From Tigriopus japonicus (Eukaryota; Arthropoda; Copepoda; Harpacticoida; Harpacticidae), in NCBI GenBank assembly GCA_010645155.1, contig JAAGOF010000257.1, forward strand, positions 259,173 through 323,172: DNA of 64,000 nucleotides. Direction: 5' to 3'. Each line of letters begins with the position of its first letter. Position 1 is the first letter of the stretch. The notes beneath the pieces were generated by a model. That model was not told where the DNA came from, searched no databases, and worked only from the letters and a program-made list of their open reading frames with translations. The position numbers were made by a program, and so were the translations under genes. This document shows positions 23,101 through 34,202 of this stretch, one piece after another.

Positions 23101-26100
23101 TAACTTTTGATTTCGACGTTCGATTGAGCTAAAAATTGAAGTACGTAGTCTACTCGACAAAAGAAAGGTCTCATTTACAGTATAACATTATTGACTTGTT
23201 TCTACTGGAAATCATAATTCTCAGTGCTAGCCTCCCACTCCATGATTTCAGTGCTTCTTGGTTCTATCTAATTTCCCTGATTCGTTTCAGGAATTTGCCC
23301 CGTGCCATCGCCATCTCCTGTGTTTTGGTTACTTTGGTCTACGTCTTCACCAATATTGCATTCTACACAACTCTATCGGTTCCTGAGGTTCTCGGATCAG
23401 AGGCCGTGGCTGTGGTTAGTAAAAATGATAAAATATAATCCAATACAATTTTATGTATGTCCTTATGTTGACTACAATTCTATGTATGTCCTTATGTTGA
23501 CTACAATTTTATGTATGTCCTTATGTTGACTACAATTTTATGTATGTCCTTATGTTGACTACAATTTTATGTATGTCCTTATGTTGACTACAATTTTATG
23601 TATGTCCTTATGTTGACTACAATTTTATATATGTCCTTATGTTGAAAGTCAACCTAAGAGGGCAACTTGACATGGCCGTAACTGTTCATTTGATTTGCCT
23701 TCAAGAAATATTTATACAGGGTGAGCCACTTAAAATCGGACATGAAGAATTGCTAATTAAAGGGAACTGAGTGGTCAAATCAAAAAGCCTTTGCTTCAAA
23801 TGTTATTGATTGCAACAAAATTTAACGGATCTATTACTAAGTTATTCGACATTGAGGCCCTTGCTTTTAACCACGGTCTCGAATCTCCTCTCTGCACATG
23901 AGCAAATGATCCGCACTTGCTCTGCTGGATTTTAGTCCATGCAACCTAGGAACCCACATTTTTTGAACCTTTACTCCCCACCTTCTTCTCCAGAATGGCC
24001 TAAATAGAAAAGTTCTTGGATTAAGATCTGGTTAATTTCACTTCAAGAAGCCTTGAATCTATGCTCCTCACAGACAAACCTTGCTTGAACAATGTCAAGA
24101 TCTTTTTACGAACGTCTTTCTTGGTTGCCTTTTTTCATGCTGAAAAAGCTAGAGTCCCCAATTCCCTCAAAATAATAAGTGATTGGCCTTTGAGCTGGAT
24201 TTGGGGGGCATTGCTTTTTCAAACCTCTGTCCGATTTTAAGTGGCGCTCCCTGTACAATCACTACAAACTAGCCCAAGCACCAAGAGAAGAATACAATGG
24301 CAACAAAACTAATCATCATTTTTCTTTAATTTATTAATGTAATTACATATGGCAAAAATATGATTAGATTTAATTATTTTTCTGTTGTTTCAATAACTAA
24401 TGGTGTTCTTCCATTTTTAAAAATCAAACTGAAAAACATGTTATTTACAGACGTTTGCTGAGCGTATGTACGGATCATGGGCCTTCATGATTCCAATCTT
24501 TGTGGCCATGTCTACTTTTGGAGGTGTCAACGGTATCCTCTTGACCTCCAGCAGGTAAGAAAAACGTTAATTAAAATTTAAATGAAAGATCCAATGCAAA
24601 TGTTATCCATTTTTCAGATTGTTCTATGCTGGAGCTTGTGAGGGTCAGATGCCCGAGATCTTGTCCATGATTCAAGTCAACAAAATGACTCCCGCACCAG
24701 CTGTTCTTGTTGTAGTAAGTGTCCTGAATATTTATACCATTCATATGGATGGGTACACATATTTCCATATGGTTCTATTTACAACGAAAAAGTGATAATC
24801 TTATTGATCTTCATCATGTCAAATTGGACCCATTTTCAGGCATTTCTCTCCCTGATATACCTAACATCGTCCAATATTTTTGCCCTCATCAATTATACTG
24901 GCTTTGCCACGTGGGTTAGTAAATTTGTCATTGAGGGCGTTAAGAGATCTTTTTTAAAAGACTCTTGGGTTGTATGTAGTGTGGCTTGACTCCTCCCGCG
25001 GGATTTATCCTTCACTCCTTTCGGGTTGTCCCTTACTCTTGAAACTCTAACACTGACCCCGTATTTTTGGAGTAGATCCTGGGCCATTCAGTACTCGGAA
25101 ACTGTACTTTGGGTCGCATGTTAATGTACAAAAGTGAAAATTGTCATTTTATCAGGTAGCAGGTAAACAATTTTAAGCAGAAAGAAATATTTTCAACATA
25201 AAAATATGTTATATTCTCAGGTGAAAACCTGTACAAATTTGAAATGCAAGTGGTTGGTCGGGAATATACTCAAGGACCTGATCTTGGTTTTGTACGTAAG
25301 TTCAATTGTTGAGACCATATGGAATTATATTGGAAGTATAGTGAGACATGGCAAAAATAACCAAGCTTACCGTATATATAGTCTCAGCAAATAAGCTGCA
25401 GTTTTACCTTTGAAAATCATTTTTGCATTTAAACCAAGTGCTGGCTTGAGAAAATAATTGAATACCACTAATCTCTCTTGATTCTGCTGTAAGGTAGCAT
25501 GTTAAGTCCACTAATTCAAATAACTCAAGTAGCTCATAAACAGGTTAGACAAACGGTTTCTTAATATACTCTCAGAATAAGTGAAGAGTTCCAGAAGCAG
25601 CGGACAAACTGGGAGAATACTTAAGGACAGTTACGTTGACCTTGTTTTGGCATACTCGAGCTACTTGAAAAACGCACTTCAGATGAGACCTATTCTCTCC
25701 ATTTCTCTTAAGAACGTTAAAATGCGACCTGAATACTTGGTCACTCTGTAGTAGGTCTGCCGACTTCTAGTTTTTGGTTACTGATGGCACAAATACACAT
25801 TCACGATCTTAGGCTTTGGAATCATATTTTAATGTCACTAACACTTGGTTTCACTTTGGATTGCACCTTTGCAATACCACCCTGTATTCGGTTGTGGGTG
25901 TGGGGTCAATTGTTTAAATTTTCATCCTTATATAGGTGTAACTTTCATCCATGTACTAACTCACGGTGATCTGTTGTATCTGTTGTTCTTTGGCTTTCAG
26001 GCACTCCTCTCACTTTGCTACCTTTGCTCTTCAAACATCTATGCCCTGATCAACTATGTTGGGTTTGCCACATGGGTAATACTAAAAGCACCCTGCATGT

Positions 26101-26881
26101 CACAAAAAATATTTTCACTGACAAATTCAAACAATCAAATTGCATGGAGCTTTTGTTCACTTTCCCAAAGTCATTAATTTTCGTCATATGTTAACTAACA
26201 ATCTCCACAAGGCTTTCTGGTGCCAAATTTGTTTGTAGTCTTGGCACCAGAGGTCTCTGACGCACGGAAAGAATATGATTATTTATGGCAAACCTTTGCG
26301 TTTAGGTGAGCATTGGTTTGGCCGTCTTCTGTCTACCTTATCTTCGCTGGAAGCATCCGGAATGGGAGAGACCCATCAAGGTGTCTCTGATCTTCCCCAT
26401 TATCTACTGTTTGGCCACGGTCTATATCACCATCGTGCCCATGATTGCTAGTCCAGTTGAAACAGGTAGGACAAAGAGAATCAGCGTGACCATATATAGA
26501 CGTTTCAAAAAAACGCCTCTTCATTCCAGGCATTGGTATTGCCATCATCTTGACCGGAGTACCAGTGTACTTTATCTTCGTTTACTGGAAGAACAAGCCT
26601 CAAGTCATCCAAAAGCTGTCAGGTGAGTCTGAATTAAAGGTTTTCCTGTCTTTTAACCGAAGAGTTAGTAACAATTGACAGTTTTGAATTACCTGGTTAC
26701 TTACTGATTAACTTAACCAACCCCCTCATCCCCTCTATTCCCATTTATTCATTCATGCTCCCGAACAGATGGTTTCACGAAGTTGCTTATGAAGCTGATA
26801 GTGGTTCTACCTCCCAATAAAAGTGGAGCCAATACCAATCCCAAAGCCGAGGAAGCTCCCAAAATCAATGTGGATGCGTGA
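20139..26881 (+). CDS. SLC7 family amino-acid transporter (LAT/y+LAT-like light chain)
   Basis: Plasma-membrane exchanger of neutral or cationic amino acids, expected to pair with a 4F2hc-type heavy chain. Exons: 20139-20634 (1b), 21212-21337, 21428-21566, 23291-23414, 24451-24554, 24618-24714, 24840-24914 (7a) or 26001-26075 (7b), 26306-26465, 26530-26622, 26769-26881. Joined with one exon 7 they give 1527 nt, 508 residues, all phases matching and all GT-AG; exons 4 and 7a use weaker GTTAGT donors. About twelve membrane segments are expected. Landmarks are IIGSGIF (TM1), FFPDCEPPD with the heavy-chain disulphide Cys, [52 protein letters not shown] and [15 protein letters not shown]. The C-terminal tail is short and hydrophilic. 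The length is normal for LAT proteins. Exon 1a at 11028-11535 appears to be an alternative start. Without a tree it cannot be placed as LAT1/2, y+LAT or insect mnd/JhI-21 type. Confidence 0.93.
20635..21211 (+). other. Intron 1 of transporter
   Basis: Begins GTAAGT and ends TTTTCAG. An open frame reads through from exon 1b to 21047, but the perfect donor and the downstream family match show that it is intronic. Confidence 0.8.
21840..22120 (+). repeat. Dispersed repeat in intron 3
   Basis: Inverted match to 9175-9380 (TAGTAATGGA, CGAAATTTTGG, TATGCATACCGAAA, CATGC). No coding potential. It lies in transporter intron 3 (21567-23290). Confidence 0.5.
22207..22307. mobile_element. Small MITE in intron 3
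   Basis: Terminal inverted repeats of about 20 bp begin CCAAAATCAA and end TTGATTTTGG, with one mismatch and a TA dinucleotide on each side. The size of about 100 bp and the TA flanks fit a Tc1/mariner-derived MITE. Confidence 0.65.
22800..23275. mobile_element. 0.47-kb imperfect palindrome (foldback element) in intron 3
   Basis: The two halves are inverted copies about a centre at 23036 (GTGGTAAAACGATTACCAC). Paired blocks include ATCATGGAGTGGGAGGCTAG with its complement near 23231-23250, and GAATGAATGAACT with its complement at 23060. Arms are about 235 bp and lack any coding frame. The right end stops about 15-20 bp before the exon 4 acceptor at 23289-23290. Confidence 0.8.
23444..23646 (+). 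repeat. Minisatellite, 7 x 29 bp
   Basis: Seven head-to-tail copies of a 29-bp unit beginning TACAATTTTATGTATGTCCT. Copy 2 has one substitution and copy 7 two or three changes near its ends. It starts 29 bp after the exon 4 donor, inside transporter intron 4. Confidence 0.95.
23717..24253 (-). mobile_element. Degraded Tc1/mariner element in intron 4
   Basis: Terminal inverted repeats CAGGGTGAGCCACTTAAAAT and its near-complement ending GCGCTCCCTG enclose 537 bp flanked by TA (23715-23716, 24254-24255). On the minus strand a fragment reads [20 protein letters not shown] before a stop, resembling the N-terminal helix-turn-helix of Tc1-like transposases. No DDE region remains, so it is a non-autonomous relic. 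Confidence 0.8.
24840..24914 (+). CDS. Alternative cassette exon 7a of transporter
   Basis: A 75-nt, phase 0-0 exon encoding 25 residues ([14 protein letters not shown]...GFATW), preceded by TTTTCAG and followed by GTTAGT. It covers the end of TM8, the connecting loop and the start of TM9 in LAT-type proteins. It is paired with exon 7b 1.1 kb downstream, with which it shares 20 of 25 residues. Confidence 0.88.
24915..26000 (+). other. Spacer between exons 7a and 7b
   Basis: Intronic sequence of 1086 bp with no other exon. It ends TTTGGCTTTCAG before exon 7b. Any element controlling mutually exclusive choice would lie here or just outside, but no obvious docking or selector pair was seen by eye. 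Confidence 0.5.
26001..26075 (+). CDS. Alternative cassette exon 7b of transporter
   Basis: A 75-nt, phase 0-0 exon encoding [14 protein letters not shown]...GFATW, with a CTTTCAG acceptor and GTAATA donor. It differs from exon 7a at five positions: Phe/Leu, Ile/Cys, Thr/Cys, Phe/Tyr and Thr/Val. Both cassettes splice in frame to exon 8 at 26306 ([13 protein letters not shown]). Confidence 0.88.
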
Positions 26882-29800
26882 ATCTCACACTGTAATGAAT
26901 ATTTCCGTCCACCCTGGTTGCATTTGTTGTTGGCACGTGGTTCTTTCATGACCTCCGTATTCTTCGGTTTCCTGTTTCCGTTTCATGTTTTGACCGTCAC
27001 TTCAGCATCCGGATTTCTATTGCCACAATTTTGTTCATTAATAGATTTTTTATTCCTACTATTTTGCAGCCGTTTTCACTCATCTCTTCCAAAAAGCCAT
27101 TGTGGTTCTCCCAAAAGAGACGTAATAGCATGGAAGTGCTCAACACCACAGATCAAGATGAGAACAAGCAAAGAAACAGTGTGTCTTAGTCTCCGAAGAA
27201 ACTCAAAACAAAACCCAAAGTCGAGCAGCCTTGTTTTTCCAACTAGAACAACAAAAATTCGAGTCAACCCTTGGCTTTCAATGCTTTCGATGTGAATGCG
27301 ACTTTTCAAAAACGCCCCCTATTTTCGTCCCGTCTTCAAAAGGAACCGCAGCAAAATAGCTCTTATTTTACCAGTTTTGTACATAATCAAATCCTGATTT
27401 TTGTAGATAGATCTCACCCCCAGCTCTTCTATTGCAAAATTTTCAACTCGTCCTGGTCAAATCATTGGACAACAAGGTGTTTCAAATCATATTTAAACCC
27501 ATCCCCTCCCGAAAAAGTTATTGCCAATTGCGCGAAACCCCATGTGTGATGCTGCTTTCAATATTTGCAACTATCAAAAAATGAATGAGGGTGATGCCAT
27601 CCATCTCCCGGAAATTTGGCCATTTCCGACAATCTCCACATTCACTCGGACCTGGAAGGAAAAAAATAGTGTGTGCTTGAGTTTCTCAGCCATCTGTTCG
27701 ACCCACCCCAAAAAGATTCATGTCGTGTTTCTCGTGACCATACAAATAGCCTTATTATCATCATCGCTCTCTTTGAAGCTATTGCTTCAGTATCCTACTA
27801 GCATCTAGATTTTTAGCAAAAGCAGAGACACAATGACAACGTGCATCTTTATCCTTGTTGACGATTGATACCCCAATCACCCCTTGTGAACTTGAACATG
27901 AGTTTAATAAATGTTATTAAAGTTGTTCAACGAAACGCGTTCAAGGCTAGACTTGGATGAATTTCCAGGAATTCGACCTCATTATCGGCGTGCATTCACC
28001 TCTTTTTGGTTAGGAATCTCAAAGCTCATTCACGATGGTTTAAGCTCGAGTTCGAGCAAGTCATGAAAAGTGAGTGACTCATAGATAGTGTACTGTACAC
28101 GATTGTTGCGATTGGTTAACCATGCATTGATAAGGAAAATATTTTGATTATACCCCAAGAATGAGAAACCAAGATAGACAGAAGTGCATGGGAAAATACT
28201 TTCGTATTAAATGGGGTATCGAAACGTTTTATAAGATTTTTTTAGTGTGAGGTAACAAAATTGAACGATATTGGGTTCGTGACAAGATCTATGAAAAATA
28301 ATAAAATTGAAGGAGCATCAAAAAGGTCTTCATTACATATATTTCAATTCGTCAGGTACAAAAAGTACTCTAAAATTCTTTTATAGTAAAAGACAAAATT
28401 ATGTGTTAGTAGCAATAAGAAAGAAAAACGAGTAACATCGTTATATCTTGTAGCTTTCAAATTTTCTTCCACAATGTGTAAACTGGTCAAAATCATTCAA
28501 GAAATTTACGTCAAGTACTTAAACATTATCAAATTAAACAGACAAGTAAATATATTGATTGTTTTATAATAATCATTATATTTTTTATTAAAAAATATGA
28601 AAACTGATACTTCTTTAAGATGTTTTGTTATTCTTCATATATCTCTTCTATTTTTCCTAAAACATGATGTTTTCAAAATTGTATTGTTTAGTTTTGTTTT
28701 TGTTATTGTTTATTGACTATTTCAGGTTTATGAAGACACGGATTCAGATCCAAGTTGCGATTATATTCTTGGCGTTTTAATGTATGTGCTAAACCTTTCA
28801 ATACCAAGCTAAGCAAAAACTCACCAATTTTGTATTTTTCACGTAAAAACGTTTGCGTTTCTGTAAAAGGGATAAATCCGACACTCCAATATTTAAAAAA
28901 GATACTCTACATTTCCCATTTTTGGTCCTGATTTTTTAAATATACAGTACTCAAATTATCCTAGTCTGGACAACCAGAGATTACTTAAGTCCTGTTCATA
29001 GATGAAAACTGGCATCCATTCAAAATTCTGCGTCCAAAATTCACACATTACTCATCGTCCTCACCAACAACTGGAAAACAGCCATGTGAAACCTCGAAAA
29101 AATCCCCCTAGCGCCGAGTCTCTGATTTAAAGCTTGAAATCAATAATTTCCTTTGATGATGACGGAAGATTGGGATTGGGGGAATACAAGTGAAATTTTG
29201 AACCAAACATGGTAAATTGGCACTGTTATTCAAAACGTCCAATTCGATTCGGCTGTGAGGACACCTCTCCAGGAGTGTGGAAAAATCTTCCCCTGAATCA
29301 ACCAGACCAAGTCAACATGATCTCCGTTGAAAGTTTGCGACAGAGTTCTTACAATGATTGTTTGGCAAGATTCTGATCGTCATCCTCATAGTTTACTCCC
29401 AATGAAAAGGCTTAAAAGCATGAACAGGCTGTGCGGTCGATTTGGTATTTCAAACCACAAAAGCAACTTGGAAGCTGAAAATCTTCATCCACACATACGT
29501 ACATATAACTTCATGCCAAAATTGTTATTTTTTACGCACATGTGATATCCAATGGGATATTAATAGAGGACTTTGAAGAAAAAATATGTCGTTATAAAAG
29601 AACCACTTGATTCAAGTTTGAAGAGACAGAGATTCACTGTCACTAGAATCTTTATTTTAGCAAGTGACATTCTACTGTTGACAATTTATACTGATGGAGA
29701 AATCTCATTCACATTCCAAGCCAAAAATGTTAGTTTTAGTCTTGTAAAAGTTGATTCATGTACTTGTTTATTGCCCATAACTCAAAGAAAAGAGAAGAAA

Positions 29801-31070
29801 AATACCTTATAAGAAACAAATTATTCCACAATAAGAATCAAACTCAGTGGGACAAATTCATTCAAACGACACTCGTGTCAATGAAGAAATCTATCAAACC
29901 GATCGTAAAACTGCTTTGTCACAAAAAATAAAATAAAAAAAAATCCACACAATATTCGTACTCCAGACAAATCTGTCTGCAACCCTGAACCTTTCATCCC
30001 TCAACGACTGAACCATGATGAACCACCACCCTCACCGGAAATGACTCATAACGTGAGTATTTCACCTGAACTTCATATGTACACAGAGAATCAGTTCATT
30101 TTTAGACAGGCTACCTTTGACTTGGATTCATGAATGGCTCTTCTCGTCCTTGTCATGTCATTACCAAGTCTCTTGCCCGTGATGGTCATTTGGATAATTT
30201 CAAGATCTCTGCGGTTTGTGGTGACAGGAGGTCTCTTTCTATGTAGTATGTAGAATATGTACTCGTATCATGCACGCTCCCTCCGATATATCAGTCATGC
30301 AACTTCATGTCGAGAGGATGAACATTGATTGAAATTTGGAAGAACTGAAGATCCATGGTAGAACGTTTAGTTGTCCCCTCGATTGCTTGCCTACATGCTC
30401 CTATGTGTAAGTACAGTGCAGTACTACAGTAGGTATTGGGAGGTACTGCAAGTACATCAACACGCCCGAGTTTATGTGGCTTTGTGCTACAATGAAATTC
30501 TCAGAAACTGTCAACGCTGAGATTCCCGTGAAAGAGATCTCAACGCCATGGTTTTTGGAAAGGGAAAGATTTTTCATACTTGAAACATCTGAAGAATCAT
30601 CTTAAACATCTACCATATTTAGCTATCCGAAGTTCGTAGATAGGGTGCATTCATGTCTTTAATTTTTATTAAGACTAACTGACTGAAAATTTAGTGGATA
30701 TACTTTAGCATGGTGGTAGCTTTCCAAATACAAATAAGACAAATGGTTTGGATTCATGGGTTCAATTCCTGGTCTTTCTCCCACCCAACTACAATTAATT
30801 ATGTATTGTTGATTTATGCCTAGAATGGCACCCTCTCACCAAAGCCACTATGGGCCCCCATCTAAATGGTTGCAATTGTGTGATGAACCAATTTGACAAT
30901 GGAACAATCCAATGAGGCAAGTCTTAGTTTTAAAGATTACTGCAATAAGAAAGTAACATCATTTTTGACGGCTAATTTATCGTTGCAATAATATAAGTCT
31001 TTTTAGTCCTTTTTCGTTGCACAAGCACGAAAGTAGAATGTTTTTGAAATATTTAGTTTAATTTTTAAAT
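26882..31070. other. 3'UTR and intergenic DNA, no gene seen
   Basis: Open frames up to 125 codons (26918-27295) occur directly after the transporter but have no domain features. The rest, from 27.9 to 31.0 kb, is AT-rich with nothing recognisable on either strand. Confidence 0.5.
27906..27911 (+). terminator. Possible poly(A) signal of transporter
   Basis: An AATAAA hexamer about 1 kb after the stop codon at 26879-26881. Closer canonical signals were not noticed, so a 3'UTR of about 1 kb is plausible but unproven. Confidence 0.35.
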
Positions 31071-31154
31071 CCTTTTGAATTTTAAATGGAGGGATAATTG
31101 ATTAGAGTACGTTCTTACTCTAATCAATTATCCTTCCATTTAAAATTCAAAAGG
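31071..31154. repeat. Near-perfect 39-bp hairpin
   Basis: Arms 31071-31109 and 31116-31154 are complementary over 39 bp with one mismatch and a 6-base loop (CGTTCT). The arms read CCTTTTGAATTTTAAATGGA at the outer end. No coding frame and no further copy were seen in the window. It may be a tiny MITE or a structured transcript element. Confidence 0.9.
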
Positions 31155-34100
31155 CTTGTCCAAAAAAACCAGACCAAATATTTAAGAAGAATCTCCTCAC
31201 TGTGTGCTTTAGAGTTCATCTACGATATTATTGAGTCCAAAAATCAAAAAGCCATGCTGAGTGATCGTAAATTAAGGTCAAAGGTTTTTTGCATAAGCAC
31301 CTAGAGTTGTTTTACCTCAAGATGGCGCTGATTATCACTTTTCTCTTATTTTGAAGACCACTTTTGGTTCTTTAAGAAGGCTTGCATTGACGGCTAGTTG
31401 TTCATTTTTAGAAAAAGAGAGGGTAGAGGGCAGAGGGTAGGCGGAATTGTACGAAAGCCATCTAGGTGACAAAAAATGGCGGTTTTCTTTTAATTCTCAA
31501 TAGTTTTAAAAACTCCAGTTTTTGAGTGATAGTTCCAATATCTAACTCTCATTGCATTGTGAAAACTTCACTCAAAAATCCGCAAAAAAACCAGTGCATT
31601 TCTATGCACATAAAATTTCAGCCAAAATTTTGAATTTAATAAGGTAAAAATGTTTCTTTTTTTAAATAAAAAATGGAAAATCCCATTCCAGTTCCATATT
31701 TCTAAGTTGAAGAATCATGAAAAGAATTCCAAACCCACCAACTCCCATCTTTTTGCACGAGAATTCGGCCATTTAAGTTGGCCTCAGATTTTGTCAAAAC
31801 GCATGCCACCATGTTATTCGAGGTGAACAAGTGGAGAGCGCCGTCCATGGAATCAGTCAGTCAGTCAGTCTCGTGAGTGGATTGATCCAGTGCAGTGGTT
31901 CGAACTTCTCATCTACTACTGTTTTGCCGGCCTACTTACCCGATTTTGGTCACGACAAAAACACTTGTGTGAAATTTAAATGCCTTCGTTTAGCTTCCCC
32001 TCCGGAACTATTGCTCTCTGAATGTACTTGTGTCGGATCTCCCAAAGAGAGACAACTTCTGGAAGTGTGCAATCAACAAGCCAGAGAAATGAAACTCCAA
32101 ACAATCTTCAATAGAGTCCAGGTACGTAGGTGAGGATGAACGTGTACGCTCTATCTAGGCTTTGGTGGTGAGTGATTCACCTCATTTTCTGGAAATCAAC
32201 AGCCGGCTTTCACAACGACGCCAATAAATCATAATAATGAATCCATGGGATCCTATCAGGGAGCAAACCAACACGTTTCTTAACGTGTTTCAAGAAAAAT
32301 GGAAGTGACAGTCACGAGAAATTTCTACTTCCGTTGAGGCGAACCCAGCGTGAAATCGGACATCGTTTGGTTTGGGTGAAGTTTCCCTTTGCCAAAACAA
32401 AGACCTTATTGGATCTGAAAAGGGTTTGGCTCGTTTCGTCTTAATTTTGAAGAGCTTTTTGGCGGAACCATTAGCATTACAGAGGCAACAAATACACAAG
32501 GAAAAGCTCCGTCGGTTTCCTTGGTCTATTCAAATTTCATGGCCGTAACAAAAGAACCACTAAAACAAGAGCAAGCAAAGTTGAAGTCATGCAACCGAAA
32601 CAACACGTCGTTTCAATTAAATCTCTTCTTCAAAAATACGGCTTGCACATTAGAATTAATGATTAAAATAGGCACCTTTTTCAAACATGCTACTTCCTAT
32701 TCACGAGATTATGATCTCATTACGGTAATTTCCACCTCGTCATCTTCACACATGTGGACGATATAAAATGAAATGCTTGAAGAGGAAGCTTGAAGAATCA
32801 TTTCTGGTTTGATAATCATTTTACCGGGTAGAACTGACAGGGTGGCTATTTTGAAAAGCGTTTTAAGCGCAACATTTACAGTTATTCGAAAGCCTGTTGT
32901 TCAGAATGTGGCGGGTGACAACAATCATTCATTTTCGTCCAAGTCACTATCATCATAATCATTGTCCATTCAATGCTTGATGAGAATTCGTGATGGGGCT
33001 AGAGAAATTGTGATTACGATGTGAGAAATGTTATCAATGTGGATCGTGACACGTTTTCCTATTGTGTGGGAATGCCAAGTGCCTCTCCATTATGAAGGTG
33101 AAGTAACAGATTAGGCTCATTTTTATGTGAGCCAATAAATCCACAACTTAGATGCAAATACTAGGAACAAGGGTCCTTGGAGCTATCTGAATGATGCAAA
33201 GTGACTCATCATCAGGAAATTGGATGGGTTTATTCCCTTTTCAATCGAGGACAATCAGAGCACAGAATGACGAGAACAAACTCATTCGACATGAATGAAT
33301 CATCAGTCTTGACTGAGAACGAGAGAGGTAGAAGATTCGTGGAATCATTTCAACACAAAGGTCACCAAAGGAAATTGCGATCGACGGTCGGGAACAGGAA
33401 AGAGGGGCGCATTTTAATCCGAATCCCTATGAAACCGTGGGACGGAATTGAGTTCAATTGAAAGAGATTGCTGAAGTCGGTCGTTGGTCAATTCAAGATG
33501 ATGGAATGACATCTGCCAGCTGACGCATGTTGACGAAATATGGATACAGACCGTTCCTTTGAACATGATTCGAATCATTTCGCTTTCTTTGAGAGACCTG
33601 AATCTGGTCTAAGTCGATTGCTACATTTTTGCTTATTGACGTTTCCTTGAACCTTTCAGATCGGACCTTCATAATGATGTTGGTTGTCATTATCCTGGAC
33701 GATATCCAAGCCATCAAGTGTGAGTGAAAGAGGATGTCAACTGGAGTAATCAGCGTGACATTTTGACAACAACAAATTTTCCTCCGCACATTCTCGAGCC
33801 AAGGATGGATGTCCGTCATTAGACGAGGAATTAATTTACGTTGAACAGTGCCAAGGCGACTTTAAATGGTCCATCCTCTCATGGGGGGATGGTTAATGGT
33901 AGCTGATCGATCCTTGTAAAGACCTGAGTGACTTCGTTTTAATCACAAGATGGTGGCTTAATTGCATTGAGAGCCTGTCAAACCTAACTGTTCGAATGTT
34001 GGTGTTCCCTTGTGGTGGTTTCACCTTCTCAGCAATGCCTTCCTTGACTACTACTTCACCAGCCGCAAAATATGAGAACAAGAAACGACAACGGAAACCA

Positions 34101-34202
34101 AGAACGAAATGGTTAACGAGGTGTGAAGAAAGTGGAGGAAACTCCTAAACGGCTAATCTTCGTACAATACAACGTGGCTTAAAACCAAGTGGGGATTTCC
34201 TC
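31155..34202 (+). other. Region upstream of the Munc13-4-like gene, possible leader exon
   Basis: A TCAGTCAGTCAGTCAGTC run at 31853-31870 resembles stacked arthropod initiators. It is followed by a donor-like CAG/GTACGT at 32121-32122, so a non-coding leader exon at about 31855-32121 is conceivable. A GCCACCATG lies at 31805-31813 but opens a frame of only 21 codons. From 32.2 to 34.2 kb nothing recognisable was seen. Confidence 0.3.
31235..31345 (+). repeat. Dispersed repeat fragment
   Basis: Matches 52805-52945 in the same orientation (AAAAATCAAAA, TGAGT..ATC.TGAATTAAGG / GTAAATTAAGG, GCGCTGATT, TTTTCTCTT). No coding potential. Confidence 0.5.

Noticed and set aside
23444..23646. CRISPR-like array
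   Set aside because: The units are contiguous 29-bp tandem copies without spacers, in a eukaryotic intron; it is a minisatellite.
31831..32133. 100-codon frame ending at a GTACGT donor
   Set aside because: Begins at GTG rather than ATG and does not join the 34203 exon in phase; kept only as a possible leader exon.
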